DNA from: Taudactylus pleione
Taxonomy: Eukaryota; Chordata; Amphibia; Anura; Myobatrachidae
DNA length: 64,000 nt
Direction of reading: 5' to 3'
Assembly (NCBI GenBank): GCA_031769625.1
Contig: JAUIMM010000135.1
Span: 2,315,001-2,379,000 of the forward strand
The notes under the pieces are model-generated. The model saw only the letters and a list, made by a program, of their open reading frames with translations. It made no database searches and had not been told where the DNA came from. Made by a program: the position numbers and the translations under genes. Positions 52,565-62,998 of the stretch are shown here, piece by piece (position 1 is the stretch's first letter; each line of letters starts with the position of its first letter).

Positions 52565-54957
52565 GAGGACAGCAGCTACTTGGGTAGTAGTGTTAGGGAA
52601 CATGAGGATAGCAGCTACTTGGGTAGTAGTGGTAGGGAACAGGAGGACAGCAGCTACTTGGGTAGTAGTGTTAGGGAACATGAGGACAGCAGCTACTTGG
52701 GTAGTAGTGTTAGGGATCATGAGGACAGCAGCTACTTGGGTAGTAGTGTTAGGATCATGAGGACAGCTGATACTTGGGTAGTAGTGTTAGGGAACATGAG
52801 GACAGCAGCTACTTGGGTAGTAGTGTTAAGGAACATGAGGACAGCAGCTACTTGGGTAGTAGTATTAGGGATCATGAGGACAGCAGCTACTTGGGTAGTA
52901 GTGTTAGGGAACATGAGGACAGCAGCTACTTGGGTAGTAGTATTAGGGATCATGAGGACAGCAGCTACTTGGGTAGTAGTGTTAGGGAACATGAGGACAG
53001 CAGCTACTTGGGTAGTAGTGTTAGGGATCATGAGGACAGCAGCTACTTGGGTAGTAGTGTTAAGATCATGAGGACAGCTGATACTTGGGTAGTAGTGTTA
53101 GGGAACATGAGGACAGCAGCTACTTGGGTAGTAGTGTTAAGGAACATGAGGACAGCAGCTACTTGGGTAGTAGTATTAGGGATCATGAGGACAGCAGCTA
53201 CTTGGGTAGTAGTGTTAGGGAACATGAGGACAGCAGCTACTTGGGTAGTAGTATTAGGGATCATGAGGACAGCAGCTACTTGGGTAGTAGTGTTAGGGAA
53301 CATGAGGACAGCAGCTACTTGGGTAGTAGTGTTAGGGAACATGAGGACAGCAGCTACTTGAGTAGTAGTGTTAGGGAACATGAGGACAGCAGCTACTTGG
53401 GTAGTAGTATTAGGGATCATGAGGACAGCAGCTACTTGGGTAGTAGTGTTAGGGAACATGAGGACAGCTGCTACTTGGGTAGTAGTGTTAGGGAACACGA
53501 GGACAGCAGCTACTTGGGTAGTAGTGTTAGGATCATGAGGACAGCTGATACTTGGGTAGTAGTGTTAGGGAACATGAGGACAGCAGCTACTTGGGTAGTA
53601 GTGTTAGGGAACATGAGGACAGCAGCTACTTGGGTTGTAGTATTAGGGATCATGAGGACAGCAGCTACTTGGGTAGTAGTGTTAGGGAACATGAGGACAG
53701 CAGCTACTTGGGTAGTAGTATTAGGGATCATGAGGACAGCAGCTACTTGGGTAGTAGTGTTAGGGAACATGAGGACAGCAGCTACTTGGGTAGTAGTGTT
53801 AGGGAACATGAGGACAGCAGCTACTTGGGTAGTAGTGTTAGGGAACATGAGGACAGCAGCTACTTGGGTAGTAGTGTTAGGGAACATGAGGACAGCAGCT
53901 ACTTGAGTAGTAATGTTAGGGAACATGAGGACAGCAGCTACTTGGGTAGTAGTATTAGGGATCATGAGGACAGCAGCTACTTGGGTAGTAGTGTTAGGGA
54001 ACATGAGGACAGCTGCTACTTGGGTAGTAGTGTTAGGGATCATGAGGACAGCAGCTACTTGGGTAGTAGTGTTAGGATCATGAGGACAGCTGATACTTGG
54101 GTAGTAGTGTTAGGGAACATGAGGACAGCAGCTACTTGGGTAGTAGTGTTAGGGAACATGAGGACAGCAGCTACTTGGGTAGTAGTATTAGGGATCATGA
54201 GGACAGCAGCTACTTGGGTAGTAGTGTTAGGGAACATGAGGACAGCAGCTACTTGGGTAGTAGTATTAGGGATCATGAGGACAGCAGCTACTTGGGTAGT
54301 AGTGTTAGGGAACATGAGGACAGCAGCTACTTGGGTAGTAGTGTTAGGGAACATGAGGACAGCAGCTACTTGAGTAGTAGTGTTAGGGAACATGAGGACA
54401 GCAGCTACTTGGGTAGTAGTATTAGGGATCATGAGGACAGCAGCTACTTGGGTAGTAGTGTTAGGGAACATGAGGACAGCTGCTACTTGGGTAGTAGTGT
54501 TAGGGAACACGAGGACAGCAGCTACTTGAGTAGTAGTGTTAGGGATCATGAGGACAGCAGCTACTTGGGTAGTAGTGTTAGGATCATGAGGACAGCTGCT
54601 ACTTGGGTAGTAGTGTTAGGATCATGAGGACAGCTGCTACTTGGGTAGTAGTGTTAGGGAACATGAGGACAGCAGCTACTTGGGTAGTAGTGTTAGGGAA
54701 CATGAAGACAGCAGCTACTTGGGTAGTAGTGTTAGGGATCATGAGGACAGCAGCTACTTGGGTAGTAGTGTTAGGGAACATGAGGACAGCAGCTACTTGG
54801 GTAGTAGTGTTAGGGAACATGAAGACAGCAGCTACTTGGGTAGTAGTGTTAGGGAACATGAGGACAGCAGCTACTTGGGTAGTAGTGTTAGGGATCATGA
54901 GGACAGCAGCTACTTGGGTAGTAGTGTTAGGATCATTAGGACAGCTGCTATTTGGAG
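52565..54957. repeat. 39-bp minisatellite, about 61 units with higher-order structure
   Basis: Unit GGTAGTAGTGTTAGGGAACA followed by TGAGGACAGCAGCTACTTG (39 bp). Variants: GGGATCATG, TATTAGG and a 38-bp form (GTTAGGATCATG or GTTAAGATCATG). A marker variant with GCTGATACTTGG recurs at 52769, 53080, 53547 and 54092; the spacings 311, 467 and 545 bp equal 8, 12 and 14 units each containing one 38-bp unit. Because 39 is a multiple of 3, two plus frames ([13 protein letters not shown] and [13 protein letters not shown]) and one minus frame ([13 protein letters not shown]) stay open. Each 38-bp unit switches the plus frame. These ORFs are by-products, not genes. Confidence 0.96.
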
Positions 54958-54980
54958 GAGCTGTCCCAGCCCTGGAGTAA

Positions 54981-55490
54981 TCGTTGTCCTGCTGAAAGAT
55001 AAACCGTCGCCTCAGTCTGAGGTGAAGAGCGCCCTGAAGCAGGTTTTCATTTTCATACAGGATGTCCCTGTACATTGCTGCATCCATCTTTCCCTCTAAC
55101 CTGACTAGTCTCCCAGTTCCTGCCGCTGAAAAACATCCCCACAGCATGATGCTGCCACCACCATGCTTCACTGTACAGATAGTATTGGCCTGGTGAAGAG
55201 CGGTGCCTGGTTTCCTCCAAACATAACGCCTGGCATTCACGCCAAAGAGTTCAATCTTTGTCTCATCAGACCAGAGAATTTTGTTTCTCATGGTTTGAGA
55301 GTCCTTTAGGTGCATTTTGGCAAACTCCAGGCGGGCTGCCATGTGCTTTTTACTAAGGAGTGGCTTCCGTCTGACCACTCTACCATACAGGCCTGATTGG
55401 TGGATTGCTGCAGAGATGGTTGTCCTTCTGGAAGGCTCTCCTCTCTCCACAGAGGAATGCTGTAGCTCTGACAGAGTGACCATCGTGTTT
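54981..55490 (-). pseudogene. Tc1-type transposase, middle fragment
   Basis: Reads [52 protein letters not shown] (first catalytic D), [20 protein letters not shown] and [10 protein letters not shown] (second D). It then leaves the family and continues in frame into the minisatellite. The N-terminal DNA-binding domain and the C-terminal glutamate block are absent. The apparent 319-codon ORF (54599-55558) is a chimera of MITE, transposase and repeat. Confidence 0.9.
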
Positions 55491-56071
55491 TCAGAGTCGG
55501 TCGTTGCGGCCGCACAGTCGTAGGGGAAAGGGGCCGGATATGCAAATGAAGCGATCACAAGTTGCAGTCCTAAGATGAGATCGTTTGCTGAACGACCGAG
55601 GGTAAGAAGCGGTCGTAAGACTAAAGCACACCTCCTTCTCGTTCACAACACACGTCATCTCCTGGGATATAAGGATTAATCGCGACCATCGGGAACCATC
55701 GGAGCTGGTCGTAGAGCTTAAGGTTGACCATACCCTCTCTTAAGCACTACGATCAAGTCAGTGTACAAACCTCCCATGTCACATGTGCCATGACACTACT
55801 TTGTTAATTATGCACTCCCATTAAACGCCGTTCGCATAATTAGGCACGCCTGCGTTCGGATCTCCACTCCCCCGTTTTCAAGCACCTTCCCCTGTTACCA
55901 CCCACAAACGGTTCAATCTGTCACTCAAACTAACGACCTGGCTGTGTTCAAGGAGAGAGAAATTTCTGACCGTAACAGCTAGTTTGCGCACCCGCATTGC
56001 GAACTTTACGCATGCGCAGTTTAGCAAACATCGGCTGTGTACGACCGTGCGGCCGCAACGACCGACTCTGA
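55491..56071. mobile_element. Harbinger-like MITE inside the Tc1 remnant
   Basis: TCAGAGTCGGTCGTTGCGGC / GCCGCAACGACCGACTCTGA are perfect 20-bp inverted ends and extend to GGCCGCAC/GTGCGGCC. The interior (AAAGGGGCCGGATATGCAAA, CGTTTTCAAGCACCTTCCCC) is related to 18577-19175. Confidence 0.8.
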
Positions 56072-56195
56072 ATGAAGTCCATTGTGTGTAGAATTTTGAG
56101 GACAAAAATGAATTTATTCCATTTTGGAATAAGGCTGTAACATAACAAAATGTGGAAAAAGTGAAGCACTGTGAATACTTTCCGGATGCACTGTA

Positions 56196-56402
56196 AGTAT
56201 CTATTCGGCGAGTTGAATACATAGCTAGCCCCCAATAATGAATAGACCCCATTATATTAATATCAAGTAGTTAGTCCAACATGATATAGCTGTCAAAGTT
56301 TATTGAAAACTTATAAAGGAAATATACAGAATGTAAATTCTCAATGTTTTGTCTCTCATTACCAACTCCTGTCTGTTACGTCATCCTGACCATCTGCACT
56401 TT
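56196..56402. other. short unassigned spacer
   Basis: Contains a partial MITE end AATAATGAATAGACCCC near 56235. Nothing else seen. Confidence 0.4.
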
Positions 56403-56951
56403 GGGCCTGATTCAGACCCACTCGCGAGCGGCTGTCCGCTCGCAAGTGGGTCGATGTTATGGACCGAGCATGCGCACGACGGAGGGAGCTCCGTCGTGCG
56501 CATGCGCCAGACGCGACGAGCGAAGGAAAGTCCTTCTCTCGTTGTGTCCGATCAAAGGGGGCGTGCTGTCAATGTTGATTGACAGCACGCCCCCTTTGGT
56601 GGGCGTGCCGGGGGCGTGCCTCCCTGATGGGGGCGTTCCCACGGGAACGCCTCCCGTCAGAAGCCGGCCCACTGACATCACTAGTGATGTCAGTGGGAGT
56701 GATTTTGGCTCTGATAGAGCCAAAATCACTCCGGAGCTTGCGGTTGAAAACCTCAACCGCAGGCTCCAGCTCGCAAATTCGATGGTCGCGATGGTCTCGA
56801 CCATCGCGACCATCACAATGCACGCTCGTATAGCCTGTGGGTGGTGACCCACAGCTATACGAGCGTCCAGGAGGACGCTCCATGAAAATGGAGGCCGGCC
56901 CTCATTCAGAGCGTGCGCTCTGCTCAGAGCGTACGGCTCTGAATGAGGGCC
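56403..56951 (-). mobile_element. multi-hairpin element, copy 2 (inverted)
   Basis: GGGCCTGATTCAGACCCAC and CTCTGAATGAGGGCC ends with TTT at 56400-56402 and 56952-56954 as a 3-bp target duplication. It carries the same series of hairpins as 58616-59165 in reverse order: GACCCACT.../...AGTGGGTC, the GCGCACGACGGAG stem, GAGCGAAGGA/TCCTTCTCTC, the GGGGGCGTGCTGTCAA stem, GGGGGCGTTCCCACGG, a TCACTAGTGA palindrome, 56697-56731, the GCGGTTGA stem, GATGGTCGCGATGG, and the terminal hairpin. 549 bp. Confidence 0.88.
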
Positions 56952-56954
56952 TTT

Positions 56955-58615
56955 GTCCTGACTGTTGGAATGTTAGGAGTATGATCCGTTCACCTCAGCT
57001 TTGAGCAATACAGGTGCCATGTACATCTGAGTTTAGTCAGGAGTGATTTGGGCAGTCTAGAGCTTCAAAATGGCCAGGCATGCTCCCTGGGGAGTAGCTA
57101 TGCCACCATTGTGTTGTGGGTATGCCTCTTTCAAGTGGGCAGCAGGGGTGCTGAGAGGGGAGGTACTCACTAACCAGACCCCTCAGGCCAGTTGGAGTGG
57201 TCTGGGTCAACAACCACCCCCGCTGCTCTGCCCACTACCATATGCCGATACTGTACAACAGTGCAGCCTCATCGGCACATCCGGAAGTGGAGATTGCTAC
57301 TGCAGCAGCCTCCTCTCACTGCCCGATGTGCCGCTACAACTGCGCTGCTATACAGGAGCGGCCAGCAGTAGTGGGCAGAGAGAAGAAGTTGCGATCGTCT
57401 TCCCACCCCTGGAGTCGCCCCTTTCCGGCGCCACACATTGTGGTTTCTTATGGTTTTTTTTGTTTGGTTTTTTTTGTGAGGGGGGGGCGTTAACATGCCT
57501 CCTGTATTTGGGGCTTGTCAAAGCTCTCGACAGCCCTGGAGGTGAGACCATGTTCTGTCTATAGGAGTTAAAAAATTGGGAGGTATGTGTGTAAATTGTG
57601 ATTTAGCTGCTATATACACTCAGTGGTTGCTTTTAGGTTACACCTGCTCGCTGATACAACTGTGTAACCAGCTAGTCATGTGGTAGCAACTCAATGCATA
57701 AAAGAAATATAAAAGTGTCATTAGTTAACACGGTACCGAAAAAAAAACACTTGGAGTTTTGTGCCTAGAGTGTCATGAAAAAAATGCTAATTACCATTCA
57801 ACTTTAAATATTTTTTCCTCAGAAATTAGAGTTGTTTTCATTGGCAGGAAGAAGCACAAAGTATTTACATAAATCATTTATCATCGCATAGTAGTTTTAA
57901 ATAATTGGTGGTTTATGAGAGATAAATATCCTGATTTTTCTGTCAGGGACTTGTTTGCATTTCTGGCAGTGAAACAAAACAAAAAAAAATCTGTGATGCC
58001 AATTAACTTGTTGCTGCCTATAAACTTCCCCCTTTGATGCATTCAGAGGGGTGCTCCGCCAGTGACCTCTGGAGGGGGGATACGTTACTCTTTTTGTTGC
58101 TTTATTTTTTTGCTGACAGTCTCTACACAATTGAGGTCCTGTGAAAAAGGGGAAGAACAGCTTGAGGCCTCGTCATGCGGGGTCCGTCCTGTAAGACAGG
58201 CCCCCCCCTTGCCACCCTCCTCCTATCTGTAACCCTATTCAAATACGCATTTTGTAAGACTCTTTAATTTGCACTAAAACCTGCAGGACCTGGATACTTT
58301 TACATAGTGAGTGAGGGCTGTAAAACAACACAAGAGGCAGGAATGGCTGTTATTCCTCTTGCTGGTTTTACTGCAGAGCAGCAGGATGGCGAGGCTTTTG
58401 TACAGCACGGCTGGGCCTCCATTATGTAAATGTGGGGAAAAAGTAAAGTGTGTTTTACAGAGAGAAATGAATCTGAATTGAGAATAGCAATGACATGTCC
58501 AAGGGAAAGAGAGAGAGAGAGAGCAGTCTAGGGAGAGATCATGCAGGATAATCCCTCCTGTCTTATCTAACATTCCCTGACGTAGGCCTGCCACTTACAC
58601 CATTCTGGGAACTGT
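56955..58615. other. no gene recognised
   Basis: A 164-codon plus frame (57070-57564) is Cys/Leu/Pro-rich and overlaps similar-length frames on both strands. It has no domain or splice context, so I do not call it. A poly-T/G run lies at 57448-57487 and a (GA)n at 58506-58522. No repeat ends identified. Confidence 0.5.
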
Positions 58616-59165
58616 GGCCCTGATTCAGAGCCGGACGCTCTGACCAGAGCGCTCGCTCTGAATCAGGGCCCACCTCCATAATTATGGAGCGTCCTCCTGG
58701 ACGCTCGCATAGCTGTGGGTCACCACCCACAGCCTATACGAGCGTGCAGGTTGATGGTCGCGATGGTCATGACCATCGCGACCATCGCCACTGCGAGCCG
58801 AAGCCTGCGGTTGAGTTTCTCAACCGCAAGGCCCGGAGTGATTTTGGCTCTATCAGAGCCAAAATCACTCCCACTGACATCACTAGTGATGTCAGTGGGA
58901 CCGGCTTCTGACGGTAGGCGTTCCTTTGGGAACGCCTCCGTCTGGGAGGCACGCCCCCGGCACGCCCACCAAAGGGGGCGTGCTGTCAATCAACATCGAC
59001 AGCACGCCCCCTTTGATCAGATACAACGAGCGAAGGAAAGTCCTTCGCTCATCGCGTCTCGCGCATGCGCACGACGGAGCTCCCTCCGTCGTGCGCATGC
59101 GCAGTGCACACCATCGACCCACTTGCAAGCGGACAGCCGCTCGCGAGTGGGTCTGAATCAGGCCC
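58616..59165 (+). mobile_element. multi-hairpin element, copy 3 (best preserved)
   Basis: Ends GGCCCTGATTCAGAGC and GTCTGAATCAGGCCC, with TGT at 58613-58615 and 59166-59168. Stem-loops in order: 58616-58670 (16-bp stem), 58687-58706 (8 bp), 58703-58742, 58753-58786 (perfect 34-nt palindrome), 58806-58828 (10 bp), 58836-58870 (16 bp), 58870-58899 (perfect 30-nt palindrome), 58910-58942, 58970-59015 (18 bp), 59028-59050 (10 bp), 59061-59102 (19 bp), 59116-59153. About 380 of 550 bases lie inside a stem-loop. No coding frame is conserved between copies. Confidence 0.92.
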
Positions 59166-59261
59166 TGTGATTGGTTTCTGGGAAATTTAGGGACAACATA
59201 CATTAGTTATATATGTGGTTATATTGCACCTCTGCATGCAAAATCCTATTGTGGCTGTGTT

Positions 59262-59405
59262 GAATTATGGATTGGGATGTACTAAGCATCGCATTCGTCA
59301 CTTATTGGGTACATACCGGCTTAATTACACTAGTATGTATGTACCTAGATATGCGATTAAAATTGCAAAGAACAGCTCTCCCGATAAGAGCTGTCCTTTT
59401 CAATA
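59262..59405. mobile_element. hairpin-bearing MITE fragment
   Basis: GGGATGTACTAAGCATCGC opening. GGTACATAC/GTATGTACC and GCATCGCAT/ATGCGAT arms, then AACAGCTCT...AGAGCTGT (59374-59398). The last hairpin matches that at 39827-39855 read in reverse. Confidence 0.5.
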
Positions 59406-59608
59406 AAGGTATGGGAACCAGTGCTAAATGATTAATATTATAAATTAATAAGTTTAGAGAAATGGATGTAACAAATATAAATCACATTTATTACATAAAA
59501 AATTAAATATAAAAAAGAAGCTCATAAAAAAACATCTGTAGCATATCATATATGGTTTGTGACCCTCCTGTGGGACAGTAAAATTAGGACGTGCTCCCAA
59601 AAGACTGA

Positions 59609-59900
59609 GGGCCTGATTCAGAGCCGGACGCTATTTGCGAATGGTCGTTCAGAAAAAGGGGCCGGCTATTTAAATTGAGCGCTCGCTCTTTGCGGTCTGT
59701 TGACGCCTCTATGTCTGAGCGAGCGAACGAAACATGCGCTCACTATTTTGTAAAGACGCCCCCTGGCTGTTCGCATCATACGTCATCTCCGCTATTTATT
59801 AGATTAATCGAGTACATCGAAATGCGTCTGAACTGCTCGCAGTGCTTGTGGTAGGTTTTACTTCCCGCAATCACTGCGAGCAGTTCAGGCTAAAAGACAG
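59609..59900 (+). mobile_element. Harbinger-type MITE, right part lost
   Basis: GGGCCTGATTCAGAGCCGG start. Closely matches the left half of 18577-19175 (CGCTCGCTCTTTGCGGTCTG, CATCATACGTCATCTCCGC) up to the GAACTGCTCGC/GCGAGCAGTTC hairpin, then stops at AAAAGACAG. Confidence 0.72.
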
Positions 59901-60331
59901 TCCTCTTAGCGTGGATTCACAGATGCTGGAGCTGTATTGAGTGTCCACTTGTAGCTGCAGAGGCGGAACTAGCGGCGGTGCAGCCGGTGCCTTGCATCGG
60001 GGCCGCTGTGGTGCAGGGGCCCATAGCCGCCGCTGCACCCGCTGCTAGTGTCCTCCGGGCCCCACATGTGTAGGACAAACCGCAGTGAGAGCGGTGTGCA
60101 CTGCACAGTAGCAAACACACAGCCGCCAGCTATATTTTCTATACACTCAGTACTTGTACTCTATATTTAGGGACTGACAATCCCTTACCAGCTGTCACAT
60201 GATAGTGCAATGAGCTGCTTTATTCTATATCTTTTCAATAAAGGGACATCTGGATTTAATACCCAGAAGTCCCTGTGCGTATATGCAGAACATCGCGCAC
60301 TGACTTTTTTGCCCACAGTACATCCCGCCTA
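59901..60331. other. unassigned with a GC-rich inverted fragment
   Basis: 59953-60075 has GAGGCGGAACTAGCGGCGG, inverted against GCCGCCGCTGCACCCGCTGC followed by TAGTGTCC, with a GGGGCCC core: probably a worn hAT-like element. No gene. Confidence 0.45.
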
Positions 60332-60612
60332 GGGCCTGATTCAGAGAAGTACGCAATGGCGAGGCTAAAGCAAATGGAGCAATGTTTTGCCACTGCGCAT
60401 GCGTCTGAGTTGCACTGCGCATCCATCAAGGTACTTTATCATAGTCGCACGCTGCAAGTCTTTAATCGTGATTGTGATTGACAGGCAGGGAGCGTTTGGG
60501 GGAGGCAACGGGCATGCAGGCATGTCTTGACCATTTGAGGGGGGGGGGTTGCATCCTGCGTCTGCGATCCTGTATGCAGGAAACATGGCTCTGGCGTCTC
60601 GGTTAGGGTGGT
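60332..60612 (+). mobile_element. Harbinger-type MITE, right end missing
   Basis: GGGCCTGATTCAGAGAAG start. GATTGTGATTGACAGGCAGG and GCGTTTGGGGGAGGCAACGG are as in the 11260 family. No right terminus. Confidence 0.65.
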
Positions 60613-60626
60613 CACACACCCTTTGA

Positions 60627-60800
60627 TGTCAGTTTCCCCTCCTGTGCATGTCACCTCCTGTGTGTGTCACCTCCTGTGTGTGTCACCTTCTGGGTGTGTG
60701 TCACCTTCTGTGTGTGTGTGTCAACTCCTGTGTGTATCACCATCTGTATCTGTGTCACCTCATATGTGTGTGTCACCTTCAGTCTGTGTCACACAGGGGT
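60627..60800 (+). repeat. TGTGTGTCACCTCC minisatellite
   Basis: About ten units of 16-20 bp (CACCTCCTGTGTGTGT) with variable TG runs. Frames through it give low-complexity CVCHLL-type peptides and are not genes. Confidence 0.85.
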
Positions 60801-61062
60801 GTATCTACCCCTTGGCCAGGATGGCGCTCACCAGTGCAATAAAGGAATTCACCTCTCCTCAAATTCTTTAATTTCTGACACATTTTAACTTACTAGAAGG
60901 CCGATGTGTATCTCGCTCGATGGCACGAACGACGGGACCAGATGCCTGTCGGCCGCTCAAACACCGAACGATATAGCATACAGTCTCGGCGAGATGTATA
61001 AAAATACAGATGCATAGCTTTGCTATCCCTTTGAAGATGCATGTTGAACTGCAAAAGGCATT
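60801..61062. other. no feature seen
   Basis: No repeat ends or coding. Confidence 0.5.
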
Positions 61063-61250
61063 GGGCCAGATGTACTAATCTCTGAAAAGTGATAAACTGG
61101 AGAGTGATAAACCATTAGCCAATCAGGTTCTAACTCTCATTTTTTCAAAGACAGCCTGTAACATGACAGTTGGGAGCTGATTGGCTGATGGTTTATCACT
61201 CTCCAGTTTATCACTTTTCAGAGCTTAGTACATCTCCCCCATTGTGTATT
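61063..61250. mobile_element. palindromic MITE, family A
   Basis: GGGCCAGATGTACTAATC / GCTTAGTACATCTCCCCC with ATT at 61060-61062 and 61251-61253. AAAAGTGATAAACTGGAGAG pairs with its complement at 61199-61218. Confidence 0.85.
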
Positions 61251-61995
61251 GTTTGTCCAGTCACATGGAAATGCGCATGCTCCAAATCCAGATTTTTATC
61301 CTTGACAGTTCCAGTGTACAACAATACAGCAAATAATCTCTGGCATTTAGTAGTTTTTCTGGGAGAGTCCTTCTCTCCTCATGTCGCAGATTAGGGTACA
61401 ACAATTTGGGGCCGTCACCCAGGTGGACTATAAAAACATTATACAGTATATCTGCTAGTGCCAATTTACAGTTGATAGGTCAGGTGGCACTGATGTGTGA
61501 TCAGTCTCCAGAGAGGTAGTGGCCAGCAACACACTCTGTAAGCAGACCTTTAGAGGAGGCGGTGTGCTCTAAAGGTGCCCACACACATAGCGACTTTTCA
61601 TCCAATTTGGCCGATTTCGATGAATCGTGACGACAAATCAGGTAATAAAAGTACAAATCGTGAGTTAATACTCACGAGCACGATGCCGATGCGCGTCCCC
61701 GCTAGTCATTCCTCGCATCCTCTGATCTGCTGTAGGGCAGATTAGCCAACCTGGAAGCCGATCGTGATGGGTTTTTCCCTCACGACGAATCGTACGATTC
61801 ATTGCACAATGCGGAATTTGATTGACAGCTTCCTGTGCGCGCCCCATCGCCATCTTGTGCAGCATCGTGTATGGAAGATGATAGACGCACTTTGGGAGCC
61901 TGCACACTGGAAGTCTTGTTTTGTTGGAAGTTTGGTGAGTATTTGTACAGTTTAAATGCAACCACACTGACCACCAATATGTGCTCCCCCACTGC

Positions 61996-62190
61996 CCACC
62001 AATGTGTGCCCCTAGGTAATAAATGCATGACCCAGCCACCGCCCGCCGTATTCAGGCGGGCGGTGGCTGGGTCATGCATTAAACTCCCACTGCCCACCAA
62101 TGTGTGCCCCCAGGTAATAAATGCATGACCCAGCCACCAACCCGCCGTATTGAGGCAGGCGGTGGCTGGGTCATGCATTTAAGCTCCCAC
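61996..62190. repeat. 98-bp tandem repeat, each unit with a 20-26-bp stem
   Basis: Two units 98 bp apart (CCACCAATGTGTGCCCC at 61997 and 62095) plus a partial third. Unit 1 holds a perfect 26-bp stem (62022-62047 with 62055-62080, 7-nt loop). Unit 2 keeps a perfect 20-bp outer stem (62119-62138 with 62161-62180) but its inner part is mismatched. Confidence 0.88.
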
Positions 62191-62494
62191 TGCCCACCAA
62201 TTGTGCCCCCTACCTAACCACGTCATGGGGCCACCTAATAATTAATTAGAAAACCAATCAATTTTTTTTTTTAATTAATATACAAAAATATTTAATCAAG
62301 ATAAACAAATACATTCCAGGAAGATTATTCATATTGAAATAACATATTATATTAATAATAAACATGTTTAAAAATCAATTCAATACAGAAAAAATAAAAA
62401 TACATTTTAAGTAATATAACAAAAAATAAATAAATAAACACGTATTTAACAAAATAATCACCATACATTACATTTAAAAACACACATTATTTAA

Positions 62495-62663
62495 AGCTGG
62501 GGTCTTCTACCTTTCTGTATACACTTGTTGTGGAACTACAGATCCCAGGATGACCTGCCACCCACCCTTGGGAAATAACAGCATGTTAAAACTGTTTCTA
62601 GTGCATCCTGAGATCTGTAGTTCTACAACAGCGACAGGCCCAAAGGTGGAAGACCCATGCTGT
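62495..62663. mobile_element. MITE nested in the Harbinger
   Basis: GGGGTCTTCTACCTTT and AAAGGTGGAAGACCC ends; GTGGAACTACAGATCCCAGG pairs with a worn complement CCTGAGATCTGTAGTTCTAC. Non-coding. Confidence 0.65.
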
Positions 62664-62739
62664 CAAACAAAGAAAAACATTATATTACCAAGAAATGAAC
62701 ACATGACATTCCTGTAAAAGAAAACACGATTAGAATACC

Positions 62740-62950
62740 ATAACAAACCTTTAAAAACCTGTAAAAAAGAAAATATTAAAACATTAAAAATGTTAACTAT
62801 AACATTTTTAAGTTTTTAAAACCTGTAAAAAAGAAAATATTAAAACATTAAAAATGTTAACTATAACAACATTAACTTTTTAAAAGCCTGTAAAATAAGA
62901 AAATATTAAAACATTAAAAATGTTAACTATAACAACATTAAATTTAACAA
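62740..62950. repeat. AT-rich tandem repeat, about 3 x 65 bp
   Basis: CCTGTAAAAAAGAAAATATT then AAAACATTAAAAATGTTAAC recurs at about 62758, 62822 and 62887. Each unit has a small ACATTAAAAATGT inverted core. It lies just upstream of the MADF ORF. Confidence 0.85.
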
Positions 62951-62998
62951 AACTGTATACACAAATATTTTAATGTCCTTTATTTTTCCTCCTCATAG

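Larger units (their letters stand above)
54958..56193 (-). mobile_element. Tc1-type element remnant, right part
   Basis: Transposase fragment 54981-55490, a MITE insertion 55491-56071, then the right inverted repeat to 56193 (complement begins CAGTGCATCCGGAAAGTATT) followed by TA at 56194-56195. The left half, including the left TIR and the last catalytic block, is missing. The sequence at 54958-54980 belongs neither to the array nor clearly to Tc1. Confidence 0.85.

Noticed and set aside
53085..53906. 273-codon ORF and its neighbours in 52.5-54.6 kb as a repetitive protein gene
   Set aside because: The frame exists only because the 39-bp unit has no stop in three frames. It opens and closes at 38-bp units and repeat edges, with no start context, splice signals or unique domain.
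52565..54957. CRISPR-like array
   Set aside because: Units are contiguous with no unique spacers, and the context is a vertebrate genome. It is a minisatellite.
57070..57564. 164-codon plus-strand ORF
   Set aside because: Cys/Leu/Pro-rich, overlapped by similar-length frames on both strands, ending in a poly-T/G run. No recognisable protein.
58616..59165. Hairpins as transcription terminators, rRNA or tRNA structures
   Set aside because: No U-tract, no tRNA or rRNA consensus; the 3-bp target duplications and dispersed copies show a mobile element.
60627..60871. CVCHLLC-type peptides as a cysteine-rich protein
   Set aside because: They are direct translations of the TGTGTGTCACC minisatellite in three overlapping frames.
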